DNA from: an uncultured Dysosmobacter sp.
Lineage (GTDB): Bacteria; Bacillota; Clostridia; Oscillospirales; Oscillospiraceae
Assembly: GCF_947631635.1 (NCBI RefSeq)
Contig: NZ_CANRMB010000002.1
Location: forward strand, 62,001 to 126,000
Reading direction: 5' to 3'
Length of the DNA stretch: 64,000 nucleotides
The notes under the pieces: generated by a model
Database searches by the model: none
What the model was told of the DNA's origin: nothing
Seen by the model: the letters and a program-made list of their open reading frames with translations, nothing else
Position numbers and translations under genes: made by a program
Shown: positions 14,891 through 23,092 of the stretch, in pieces
Layout of the letters: each line of letters starts with the position of its first letter
Numbering within the stretch: position 1 is the stretch's first letter

Positions 14891-17464
14891 ATGAAAAACA
14901 AGATCAAGCATTTTCTGGCCGGCGGCCTGGCCGCCGTGTGTGTTGTGTGTATCGCGGCATTTGCAGCGCTGGCGTTTTATCTGAACCGGCAAAGCGATCA
15001 GGCCGTCACCCAATTGGGCAGCATTTACATGGCCAACATCAACGACCGTATCTCCAAGCATTTCGGCGCTATCAGCAACCAGTGCCTGGTTCCAATGACG
15101 ACATTTGCGGAAAACCTTCCTCCCACTTGTGAGAACAACAAGGAGGCATATTACCAGTGGATGACCTACTACGGGCACAGCCGGGAATATGAGTCCATAA
15201 GCTGGTGTGATGGCGAGGGAAACATCGAGACGATCTACGGAGATCCGCTCCAGTATTCCGGCCCCGCAACATTTCTGGAGACGCTGAAAAACGGGGAGGG
15301 TCGAGTCGCTGTCGGCTACAACGGCGCTGGGGAACAGGTAGTGCTGATGTGCGCGCCGGTCAGCCTCGATATTCCAGGCATGGAGGACTGCGTCGCCATG
15401 ATCGGCGAGATGCCGATCAGCTATTTGTCCGAAATTCTCTCGCTGGACACACTGGAGGATAAAAGCACCCTCATCTATTCTCTTGTTATCCGCAAGAACG
15501 GCGACTTCGTGGTCCGCAATTCCGCCGCGGTGCGGGACAACTATTTTGACCGGGTCCGCGCCGTATACGCGGAGGCGGACGGTCAAACCCCGGAGAACTA
15601 CATTGCCGAGCTTGAGGCTGCCATGCAAGCCGGCAGCGATTACTCCACCATGGTCCAGGTGGAAGGTGTACGGCAGCATATGTACGCGTCCAGCCTGCCC
15701 AACAGTGTGTGGTACCTGGTGACGTTCATGCCCTACGGCGCGCTGAACAAATCGGTGGAGAGCCTGGGAACACGCTCCTTATCCGCTTCTGCGGCTGTCT
15801 GCGCGGTGATCCTGCTGTCCCTGATTGCCGTGTTCCTGCGGTATTTCACCCTGAACCGGGCGCAGATGAAGGAATTGGAGGAGGCCCGGCAGTTAGCTGA
15901 GGAGGCCAAGCTTGCCGCCGAGAAAGCCAGCAAGTCCAAGGGAGAGTTCCTCTCCAACATGAGCCATGACATCCGCACGCCCATGAACGCCATTGTGGGC
16001 ATGACGGCCATCGCCACCGCGCATATGGATGATCCACAGCAGGTGCAGAACTGCCTGAAGAAGATCACCATGTCCAGCCGCCATCTGCTGGGCCTGATCA
16101 ACGACGTGCTGGATATGTCCAAGATCGAGAGCGGCAAGATGACGCTCAACGAGGAACTGGTCTCCCTGCGGGAGATCATGGAGAGCATCGTGAGCATCGT
16201 GCAGCCGCAGGTGAAGGCGAAGCATCAGAAATTCAACATCTCCATCTTCAACATTCTCTCGGAGAACGTGCACTGCGACAGCGTGCGCCTCAACCAGGTG
16301 CTGCTGAACCTGCTCTCCAACGCCATCAAGTTCACGCCGGAGGGCGGCTCCATCGAGGTGTCCATTTACGAGGAAGTGTCCCCCAAGGGAGAGGATTATG
16401 TCCGTATCCGCATCAGTGTGAAGGACACCGGCATCGGAATGTCCGAGGAGTACCAGGCCCATATCTTTGAATCCTTCTCTCGGGAGGACAACAAGCGGAT
16501 CCACCGTACCGAGGGCACCGGCCTGGGCATGGCCATCACCAAGTACATCGTGGACGCCATGGGCGGTGAGATCACGGTGGACAGCCAGCAGGGCGTGGGC
16601 ACCCAATTCCAGGTGGTTCTGGACCTGCAGCGGGCGGTGGAGCAAGTCGAGGACATGATCCTGCCCGACTGGGTCATGCTGGTGGTGGACGATGACCAGC
16701 AGCTGTGCGAGAGCACTGTTGATTCCCTGCGCTCCATCGGCATCCGGGCGGAGTGGGTGCTGGACGGCAAGGACGCCGTTCAGATGGCTGCCCAACACCA
16801 TAAGGCGCATAATGATTATCACGTGATCCTGCTGGACTGGAAGCTTCCGGACATGGACGGCATTCAGACCGCCCGGGAGCTGCGGCGGCAGCTGGGCGAC
16901 GATGTGCCCATCCTGCTGATGTCCGCCTACGACTGGACCGAGATCGAGGAGGAGGCCCGGGCGGCGGGAATCAGCGGTTTCCTGATGAAGCCCCTGTTCC
17001 GGTCCACCCTGTTCTATGGATTAAAGCCCTATGTAGGCGCAGAGGAGGTTCAAGCCGCCCAGGAGGAGAAAGCGCCGGAATTCTCCAACAGGCGCATCCT
17101 GGTTGCGGAGGACAATGAGCTGAACTGGGAGATCGCCAATGAGCTGCTTCACGATCTCGGCCTTGAGCTGGAGTGGGCGGAAAACGGCGAGGTCTGCACG
17201 GAGATGTTCCGGCGCTCCGATCCCGGATACTATGACGCCATCCTGATGGACATTCGAATGCCCATTATGGACGGCTACCAGGCGACGGTTGCCATCCGGG
17301 CTATGGACCGTCCGGATGCCTCCCTGCCCATCATCGCCATGACAGCGGACGCGTATTCCGACGATATTCAGAGGTGCCTGAGCCACGGCATGAACGCCCA
17401 CGTGGCCAAGCCCATCGACATCGGTGAGGTTGCCCGCATCCTGAAAAAGCACCTGAACGATTGA
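14891..17464 (+). CDS. membrane hybrid sensor histidine kinase with two receiver domains
   Basis: An 857-residue kinase. A transmembrane helix at about residues 8-28, an extracellular sensor region of about 265 residues (Cache-like by size and spacing) and a second helix near residues 295-315 precede the kinase core. The H box SHDIRTPMN is near residue 358, with N box LNLLSNAIKFT, DTGIGM and GTGLGM, then receivers VVDDD/LLDWKLPDMDG and VAEDNELN/LMDIRMPIMDG. I start at the ATG at 14891 (AAAGGTGGG upstream) rather than the in-frame GTG at 14879. It begins 30 bp after the soluble kinase and shares its entire HisKA-HATPase-REC-REC order, so the pair probably arose by duplication with exchange of the sensor. 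Confidence 0.92.
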   Translation: MKNKIKHFLAGGLAAVCVVCIAAFAALAFYLNRQSDQAVTQLGSIYMANINDRISKHFGAISNQCLVPMTTFAENLPPTCENNKEAYYQWMTYYGHSREYESISWCDGEGNIETIYGDPLQYSGPATFLETLKNGEGRVAVGYNGAGEQVVLMCAPVSLDIPGMEDCVAMIGEMPISYLSEILSLDTLEDKSTLIYSLVIRKNGDFVVRNSAAVRDNYFDRVRAVYAEADGQTPENYIAELEAAMQAGSDYSTMVQVEGVRQHMYASSLPNSVWYLVTFMPYGALNKSVESLGTRSLSASAAVCAVILLSLIAVFLRYFTLNRAQMKELEEARQLAEEAKLAAEKASKSKGEFLSNMSHDIRTPMNAIVGMTAIATAHMDDPQQVQNCLKKITMSSRHLLGLINDVLDMSKIESGKMTLNEELVSLREIMESIVSIVQPQVKAKHQKFNISIFNILSENVHCDSVRLNQVLLNLLSNAIKFTPEGGSIEVSIYEEVSPKGEDYVRIRISVKDTGIGMSEEYQAHIFESFSREDNKRIHRTEGTGLGMAITKYIVDAMGGEITVDSQQGVGTQFQVVLDLQRAVEQVEDMILPDWVMLVVDDDQQLCESTVDSLRSIGIRAEWVLDGKDAVQMAAQHHKAHNDYHVILLDWKLPDMDGIQTARELRRQLGDDVPILLMSAYDWTEIEEEARAAGISGFLMKPLFRSTLFYGLKPYVGAEEVQAAQEEKAPEFSNRRILVAEDNELNWEIANELLHDLGLELEWAENGEVCTEMFRRSDPGYYDAILMDIRMPIMDGYQATVAIRAMDRPDASLPIIAMTADAYSDDIQRCLSHGMNAHVAKPIDIGEVARILKKHLND

Positions 17465-17577
17465 TGGCTGTATTCTGCTGAAACGGGCACGCGACCGCGT
17501 AGGGCAGGGACTCAGAACGGTCCCTCCCCCGAAAGCTCTTGCTCAAAGATAGTATATTTTTCTTCTTCGTGCACGCC

Positions 17578-17611
17578 GGAGCAAGCGCCATGGCGCTTGC
17601 TCCGATTTTTT
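17578..17611 (+). terminator. strong intrinsic terminator after the hybrid kinases
   Basis: A perfect 12-bp GC-rich stem (GGAGCAAGCGCC and complement) with a 2-base apex and a following GATTTTTT tail. It closes the two-kinase transcription unit about 115 bp after its stop. Confidence 0.85.
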
Positions 17612-17639
17612 CAAAAAAGTCAGAGCGCGCTCATTCTGC

Positions 17640-17690
17640 TGCTCCTCCTCTCCAAACCAAACCCGCTTACGCTGGGCTTGATTTTGCCGG
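17640..17690 (+). repeat. terminator-like hairpin shared with 1891-1953 (copy 2)
   Basis: GCTCCTCCTCTCCAAACCAA followed by ACCCGCTTACGCTGGGCTTG aligns with the block at 1891-1953, but here the right arm of the outer stem is lost and the T-run interrupted. It immediately precedes a LacI C-terminal fragment, so it may mark a deletion or insertion junction. Confidence 0.45.
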
Positions 17691-17694
17691 AGAT

Positions 17695-17865
17695 CTCAAA
17701 CTTTTTCGACGATATCAGCTTCTGCGAATTTATGGAAATGAGGCCTGCAAGCGGGCGTTTTTGGAGATCGAACACCCCGATCTGCCAAAACAAACGGTCT
17801 ATTTTGAACCGGAACTCATTGTCCGAAAATGTTCTGAAAAAAAATGGAGATTTATAAAGATGAAT
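17695..17865 (+). pseudogene. C-terminal remnant of a LacI-family regulator
   Basis: In the frame that opens at 17539 the segment LRIYGNEACKRAFLEIEHPD followed by LPKQTVYFEPELIVRKCS fits the end of LacI/GalR regulators (GxxAxxxLLxxIexPdlPxxxxxLxPELIVRESS). About 40 residues remain of a protein normally near 340. The frame then runs into the ribokinase gene. It suggests that the kinase-hydrolase pair once had its own LacI regulator. Confidence 0.5.
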
Positions 17866-18765
17866 CGGATCCTCGTCTTTGGCTCTGTCAATCTTGACCA
17901 CACCTACGAAGTCCCCCATATCGTCCGTCCTGGAGAGACGATTTCCAGCACCGTCTATCGCACCGCCTGGGGCGGCAAGGGCCTCAATCAGGCCATCGCC
18001 CTGGCAAAGGCCGGCGCCTCCACCTTTTTGACCGCCCAGATATCTGAGGCGGACATCTCCGCGCTGGCAGACTTTTGCGCCCCCCTTCATCTGGACATCT
18101 CTCGGGTTTACCCAGTTCCCTTCCCCACCGGACATGCCATGATCCAAGTGGATGCAGCCGGTCAAAACTGCATCGTGGTGACGGCGGGTGCAAACAGCAA
18201 AATCACCCCGGAAACCATCCGGAACGCGCTGGAAGGCTTCGGCGCGGGGGACATGCTTCTACTGCAGAACGAGATCAATCTGGTGCTGGAAATTCTGCGC
18301 AGTGCCAAGGCCAAGGGCATTCGGGTGGTGCTGAATCCCTCCCCCTGTACCAGCGAGATCACGCGCTGGCCATTGGAATGCGTGGATATCTTCCTCCTGA
18401 ATGAGGCGGAAGGACTGGCTCTTTCCGGGGAGACGGAGCCAGAGAACATGCTGTCCGCCTTGCTGGACCGCTACCCAGCGGCCCAGATCGTTCTGACCCT
18501 AGGGGAAAAGGGCAGCATCTTCGCCAGCAGCACCCAGCGCATCTCCGTGACCGCCTGTCGGGTGCAGGCCGTGGACACCACTGCCGCCGGCGATACCTTT
18601 ACCGGCTATTTTCTGTCCGGGCTGCTGCGTGGGGCGGCTGTGGAGGAAGCCATGAAACTGGCGTCCTGCGCGTCTGCGATCGCCGTCTCCCGGCCGGGAG
18701 CGGCCCAGTCCATTCCGGAGCTTTACGAGGTGCAGGCCTTTTTTGAAGAGAATGCTGCGAAATAA
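17860..18765 (+). CDS. ribokinase / PfkB-family carbohydrate kinase
   Basis: A 301-residue PfkB kinase. The start MNRILVFGSVNLDHTYEVPH resembles the N-terminal FGSxNxDxxxxV motif of ribokinases. The AWGGKGLNQAIALAKAG motif matches ribokinase signature 1 (GGKGANQAxAxARLG). The C-terminal VDTTAAGDTFTGYFLSGLL carries the catalytic base Asp and anion hole of signature 2. The 408-residue ORF-track entry is inflated by upstream debris in the same frame, so I use the ATG at 17860. It probably phosphorylates ribose or a related sugar or nucleoside. It is followed after 21 bp by a nicotinamidase-like hydrolase, suggesting salvage of ribosyl compounds. Confidence 0.88.
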   Translation: MNRILVFGSVNLDHTYEVPHIVRPGETISSTVYRTAWGGKGLNQAIALAKAGASTFLTAQISEADISALADFCAPLHLDISRVYPVPFPTGHAMIQVDAAGQNCIVVTAGANSKITPETIRNALEGFGAGDMLLLQNEINLVLEILRSAKAKGIRVVLNPSPCTSEITRWPLECVDIFLLNEAEGLALSGETEPENMLSALLDRYPAAQIVLTLGEKGSIFASSTQRISVTACRVQAVDTTAAGDTFTGYFLSGLLRGAAVEEAMKLASCASAIAVSRPGAAQSIPELYEVQAFFEENAAK

Positions 18766-18786
18766 AATCTGGCGGAGGATACGTTG

Positions 18787-19326
18787 ATGAAAAAGATTTT
18801 AATTGTTGTTGACATGCAGAAGGACTTTATCGATGGCGTTCTGGGTACTCCCGAGGCTGCCGCCATCGTACCGGCAGTGGTGCAAAAAATCAAGGCCTAC
18901 ACAGCTGCCGGGGATGTTGTCATCGTCACCCGGGACACCCATCAGAGCAATTATCTGGACACCCAGGAGGGCAAATATTTGCCTCTTGTCCACTGTGTGG
19001 AGAACACCGCCGGCTGGCAGCTCGACCCGCGGATCACTGACGTGCTTCCCGTTGACACTATTTATGTCGATAAGCCCACCTTTGGCTCCACAGCGCTGGT
19101 GGAGTATATTGGATCGTATGTGCAGGAATTTGGTCAGGCGGGTGTGCAGGTGGAATTGGTCGGGCTATGTACAGACATCTGTGTGGTGTCTAACGCCTTG
19201 ATCCTGAAAGCCTTCTATTATGAGATGCCCATTTCTCTGGACAGCGCATGCTGTGCGGGTGTGACGCCCAGCAGTCACGAAGCGGCGCTGGCCACCATGC
19301 GCAGTTGTCAGATTCAGGTTTTGTAA
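18787..19326 (+). CDS. isochorismatase-family cysteine hydrolase, nicotinamidase-like
   Basis: A 179-residue hydrolase of the nicotinamidase/isochorismatase superfamily. The catalytic triad is visible: Asp in VVDMQKDFIDG (about residue 9), Lys in YVDKPTFGS (about 98) and the nucleophile Cys in GLCTDICVVSNA (about 131). Metal-site residues of nicotinamidases (D, H, H) may be DTHQS, but the second histidine is not obvious. GGAGG lies 9 bases before the ATG at 18787. It is likely an amidase acting on nicotinamide. With the ribokinase upstream it could process nicotinamide riboside breakdown products; this pathway idea is inference. Confidence 0.82.
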   Translation: MKKILIVVDMQKDFIDGVLGTPEAAAIVPAVVQKIKAYTAAGDVVIVTRDTHQSNYLDTQEGKYLPLVHCVENTAGWQLDPRITDVLPVDTIYVDKPTFGSTALVEYIGSYVQEFGQAGVQVELVGLCTDICVVSNALILKAFYYEMPISLDSACCAGVTPSSHEAALATMRSCQIQVL

Positions 19327-19439
19327 GTGTTTCTGTGCAGAGGGCAAGCCTCCAACCTGGCTGCTGGATTTCAGCATAGCAAAACGACGGTCGATACCAG
19401 ACCCTCTTTTTATAGTGCCCGGCATCGGCCGTCATTGAA

Positions 19440-21449
19440 TTATTCTTGCTGGTCCAGCAGTTCCAGATAATGAGCATAGCCCGCTTCCGTCAGGCGGGTG
19501 CCGCCACGGCCCTGTCCCACCGCCAGCCAGCCTGCATCCAGCAGGCGGCGGAGCTCTACGCGGACCTCATGCTCGGAGATCGGCACACCCATCTTTTCAC
19601 ATGCGTGGACCAATCCCTGACGGCCGATCCCCCGGCGCTTGGGATACAATTCCCCCAGAACCCGCCAGATCCCCCACTCCCCTCTGGAAATTCTCACATC
19701 CAGAGGGTCCGCGTAAGTGCGGAACTGTTCCGGCAGATCCTCCAGGGTCACCTCCCGGAGCCCCATATGGTGGAGATACTCCATACAATTCCGGAGTTCC
19801 CGCACGTTGCCCATCCATTTGTAGCGGACCAGAGCTTCCTGAACGGGCTTGCTCAGGGTAAAGGCGGCGTGGAATTCCTGGCGAAAGATATCCGCTAACA
19901 GAAGGATGTCGCTCTGCCGCTCCCGCAGCGCGGGAATGTGGAGAGGGATGACATTCAGACGATAGTACAGGTCTCTGCGGAAGCTCCCCTGTTGAACCCG
20001 GGCCGCCAGATCCTCGTTGGTGGCGGAGAGGACCCGAACGTCCACCGGGATGGGGTTCACAGAGCCAATACGGACCACCTCCTGCTCCTGAAGGACCCGC
20101 AGGAGTTTTGCCTGGAAGGCGGGGCTGATGGTCTCGATCTCATCCAGGAACAGCGTCCCCCGGTGGGCATACTCAAAAAGTCCGGCCTTTCCTCCCCTTT
20201 TGGCGCCGGTAAAGGCCCCCTCCTCATAGCCGAAGAGTTCACTCTCCAGCAGTGTCTCCGACAGTGCCGCGCAGTTGACGGCGATGAAGGGGCAGCCCTT
20301 CCGGGGGGAAGCGTTATGGATCGCCTGGGCGAAGAGTTCCTTGCCAGTGCCGCTCTCCCCGTCCAGCATAATGGACGCGCTGCTCCCCGCCACCCGGCAG
20401 GCGATCTCCTTGGTCTTTCGGATCGCAGGACTGCCGCCTGCGATATCCTGAAACGTATACCTGGCCCGATGACTCTTGGGACTCTTTTGCAGGCGCAGCG
20501 TGGCCTGCTGGGCCTCCATCTCCTGGAAGGGCCTGAGGATGGCAAACGCCCCCAGGGATTGCTCCCGGACACACAGCGGAGCCGCAGTAACGCTGAGGTC
20601 CCGCCCCAGGATGTTGACGAGGGTGGGCCCCAGTCTCTGGTCAAAGGACAGCTCCGGCAGAGCCTCCGCTGCCGGACGGCCCAGCAGCTGGGAGCGGTCC
20701 ATGCCCAGCAGGGTCTCCGCCGCCCGGTTTACCAGGGTGAGGAGGCCGTTCTCATCAACACAGACAAGGCCGGCGTCCAACGCGTTGAGGATCAGCTCCA
20801 GCTTGTTCTCCATGGTCAGGTTGTTATAGGAGAGCTTTTGCAGAGAGTAATCCACGCCCGTCAAGGCGGCAGTATAGTCGGCAAACCGCCGGCTTTCCAA
20901 AAAGAAGGAGTTTCCCAGCCGCAGGGCGATCTCACAGACGGTATTGGCGGTGAGCCAGCGGGACCCCAGGTCCACCACGGTGACGCCGGGCGGGGCCAGC
21001 TTCGCCTCGCCGGGGGAGAATGCGACGGAAACACCGGGGACCATCTCAGCCCCCGGGAAGTAGGGCAGGAACTCGATGTTGGAAATGCCCAGATGGTAGA
21101 GCTGGGAGATGCTCTCCATCGCCATGTGCCGGGTCTGGTTCACCAGCAGGGCCTTCGTGCCCTCAGGATAATCTTTCAGCGTCTCCACCGCCTTTCGGGT
21201 GAAGGTGATGGAAGCCTGGACTGTCCGGGCCTTTGGGGGGAGGCAGTCCCTGGCCCAGCTGTGGTAGATCAGGTCATAGCTGGTGACGCTGACCAGGTAG
21301 AGATCACAGCCCCGGAGCTTTTGAATGCTCCTGTCCTCCAGATTGGCGGCGCAGATGTCCGCCATATCGCCGAAGAGTCCGTGCAGGAGTCCGGTGTAAA
21401 AGTCGGCCATATCCTGGCTTTTGGTGATGATGCCGATGGTCTTTTTCAT
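19440..21449 (-). CDS. sigma-54-dependent transcriptional activator (PrpR-N / PAS / AAA+)
   Basis: A 669-residue enhancer-binding protein. The N-terminal 180 residues (KKTIGIITKSQDMADFYTGL onward) resemble the PrpR_N sensor domain. A PAS domain follows at about 215-300 (ILNALDAGLVCVDENGLLTL). The AAA+ domain has Walker A GESGTGKE at about 364-371, the sigma-54 contact loop GAFTGA at about 412, Walker B GTLFLDEI and the R-finger region FRRDLYYRLNV. The C-terminus lacks the usual Fis helix-turn-helix; instead it ends in a winged-helix-like stretch (MGVPISEHEVRVELRRLLDAGWL). It has its own sigma-A promoter and lies just downstream of the antiporter and MalY-type genes, whose promoter is a clear -24/-12 element. 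Confidence 0.92.
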   Translation of the reverse strand: MKKTIGIITKSQDMADFYTGLLHGLFGDMADICAANLEDRSIQKLRGCDLYLVSVTSYDLIYHSWARDCLPPKARTVQASITFTRKAVETLKDYPEGTKALLVNQTRHMAMESISQLYHLGISNIEFLPYFPGAEMVPGVSVAFSPGEAKLAPPGVTVVDLGSRWLTANTVCEIALRLGNSFFLESRRFADYTAALTGVDYSLQKLSYNNLTMENKLELILNALDAGLVCVDENGLLTLVNRAAETLLGMDRSQLLGRPAAEALPELSFDQRLGPTLVNILGRDLSVTAAPLCVREQSLGAFAILRPFQEMEAQQATLRLQKSPKSHRARYTFQDIAGGSPAIRKTKEIACRVAGSSASIMLDGESGTGKELFAQAIHNASPRKGCPFIAVNCAALSETLLESELFGYEEGAFTGAKRGGKAGLFEYAHRGTLFLDEIETISPAFQAKLLRVLQEQEVVRIGSVNPIPVDVRVLSATNEDLAARVQQGSFRRDLYYRLNVIPLHIPALRERQSDILLLADIFRQEFHAAFTLSKPVQEALVRYKWMGNVRELRNCMEYLHHMGLREVTLEDLPEQFRTYADPLDVRISRGEWGIWRVLGELYPKRRGIGRQGLVHACEKMGVPISEHEVRVELRRLLDAGWLAVGQGRGGTRLTEAGYAHYLELLDQQE

Positions 21450-21488
21450 GAGCGGGCTCCCTTCTGAACAAAGTTAATATCGGTTTTC

Positions 21489-21517
21489 ATTATATCGTCC
21501 GGCGGAAATCTTGTCAA
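21489..21517 (-). promoter_or_regulatory. consensus sigma-A promoter of the sigma-54 activator gene
   Basis: On the minus strand TTGACA and TATAAT are separated by exactly 17 bp, 40 bp upstream of the activator start. The activator is therefore made independently of the sigma-54 operon it is thought to control. Confidence 0.8.
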
Positions 21518-21550
21518 CGAAGCGCCGCCTGGGAACCGCAGAAGGAGCAA

Positions 21551-21582
21551 AGAGGCGCGGGCAGTGAACTGCCCGCGCCTCT
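21551..21582 (-). terminator. terminator after the antiporter gene
   Basis: A perfect 15-bp stem (AGAGGCGCGGGCAGT and complement) with a 2-base apex, followed on the minus strand by TTTGCTCCTTC. It lies 117 bp after the antiporter stop and before the activator promoter, separating the two transcription units. Confidence 0.7.
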
Positions 21583-21698
21583 AGTCTCCACCTTCCGGAT
21601 GGTCAGTGCAGAAGCCATCATCTCCCGAGTGCCCAAATCAGATGCACATGGCGATTTTAATGGCTGGTATTTCGATCCTGTTTACGGTTTTGCCCATA

Positions 21699-23045
21699 TC
21701 ACTTTTGGGCCGTCTTCGCCTGTTCCTGGCTATAGGCTTTTTCCTCAGGCGTCCGAAGCAGGCCAAACTGGATCGTCACGCAGGTGAAGACGATCAGCGC
21801 AAACATATAGAAGGAGTAGGGCAGAATGTCCAGAGGCGTGCAGCCAGCCAGCTCCGTAACGATAAGGATACCGCCGTCGTGGGGCATCAGAGCCAGGAAC
21901 GCGCAGGCAAAGATATCCACCAGGCTGGCCAGGCGCTTAGGAGCAATGCCATACTTGCCGCCGATCTCCTTGGCGATGGGGCAGGTGACGATGATGCCGA
22001 TGGTGTTGTTGACCAGTGCGGCGGACAGAACGCCGGACAGCAGGCCAATGCCATACTCGGCACCGCGGCGGCTACTGATCTTGGAGGTGATGGCATTGAC
22101 CAGCCACTCCACGCCGCCATAATAGCGGACCAGGCCGATGATGCCGGAGATCAGGGCTGCAACGATACTGATGCTGAACATATCGCTCATGCCGCCGCCG
22201 ATGGCCTGGACCCAATCAAAGAAGCCCACAGTCCCCTGCGCCAGGCCAATGACGCCGGTCATCAGGATGCCCACGAACAGCACCACAGCCACGTTGATGC
22301 CCAGCAGGGCGGTAATCAGAACCACGATATAGGGCAGGACCTGGATGATATTGTACGCCCCAGCTTCGATAGCGCCGGAACCCTTGCCGCCCAGCACAGC
22401 GTACAGGACCATGGCAATGATGGCGGCGGGCAGGGCCATGAAGAAGTTCATGCGGAATTTATCCTTCATCTCGGAACCGCAGCCCTGCGCGGCGGAAATG
22501 GTGGTGTCAGAGATCATGGACAGGTTGTCGCCAAAATAGGAGCCGCCAATAACAGCAGCACCCACAATGGCGGGGTTCAAGCCAGCGCCCTGGGCCACGC
22601 CGATCGCCACAGGAGCCATGGCGGCGATGGTGCCCATGGAGGTGCCGATGGCGGTGGAAATGAAGCAGCACATCAGGAACACGCCGGGAATCAGCAGGGA
22701 GACCGGGATGGCGTGCAGTGCCAGGTTGATAACGGATTCCTTACCGCCCATGGCAGCGGCAGCGCCCTGAAAACCACCGGCCATCAGATAGATCAGGATG
22801 ATCATCATGACGCCGGAGTTGCCCATGCTCTCACAGAACACATCCAGCTTCTCGCTGACCTTCACAGAGGGAGCCAGCACCAGGGCTACGGCGATACCGG
22901 CCAGCAGGGCCACGTGACGGGGAAACTGGTTGAAGGGGCTCTCGACCCCCATCAGAGTAAAGGTGATTCCGCAACCTACATACAGAACCAGGAACACGAT
23001 TAGGGGAAGAAATGCTAACGCGCCAAGTTTCTTTTGTTTATCCAT
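21699..23045 (-). CDS. NhaC-family Na+/H+ antiporter-type transporter
   Basis: A 448-residue membrane protein with about eleven hydrophobic segments and motifs of the NhaC family: AVIGGSYFGDNLSMISDTT near residue 165, and ISTAIGTSMGTIAAMAP before it. Members exchange Na+ or H+ against other cations or small organic anions such as malate/lactate or amino-acid-derived compounds. AGGAGAG precedes the ATG. It lies 47 bp after the MalY-type lyase in a sigma-54-controlled operon, so it more likely handles a substrate or product of that enzyme, for example a sulfur amino acid or keto acid, than housekeeping pH control. That assignment is inference. Confidence 0.85.
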   Translation of the reverse strand: MDKQKKLGALAFLPLIVFLVLYVGCGITFTLMGVESPFNQFPRHVALLAGIAVALVLAPSVKVSEKLDVFCESMGNSGVMMIILIYLMAGGFQGAAAAMGGKESVINLALHAIPVSLLIPGVFLMCCFISTAIGTSMGTIAAMAPVAIGVAQGAGLNPAIVGAAVIGGSYFGDNLSMISDTTISAAQGCGSEMKDKFRMNFFMALPAAIIAMVLYAVLGGKGSGAIEAGAYNIIQVLPYIVVLITALLGINVAVVLFVGILMTGVIGLAQGTVGFFDWVQAIGGGMSDMFSISIVAALISGIIGLVRYYGGVEWLVNAITSKISSRRGAEYGIGLLSGVLSAALVNNTIGIIVTCPIAKEIGGKYGIAPKRLASLVDIFACAFLALMPHDGGILIVTELAGCTPLDILPYSFYMFALIVFTCVTIQFGLLRTPEEKAYSQEQAKTAQK

Positions 23046-23092
23046 TTTTTCTCTCTCCTATATGTAACATAATGCCTGTAGGGACAACAGGA

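Noticed and set aside
19327-19439. Terminator between nicotinamidase and sigma-54 activator genes
   Set aside because: GACGGTCGAT can pair with ATCGGCCGTC (one G-U), but the loop is 28 bases and there is no T-tract after the stem, so I do not call it.
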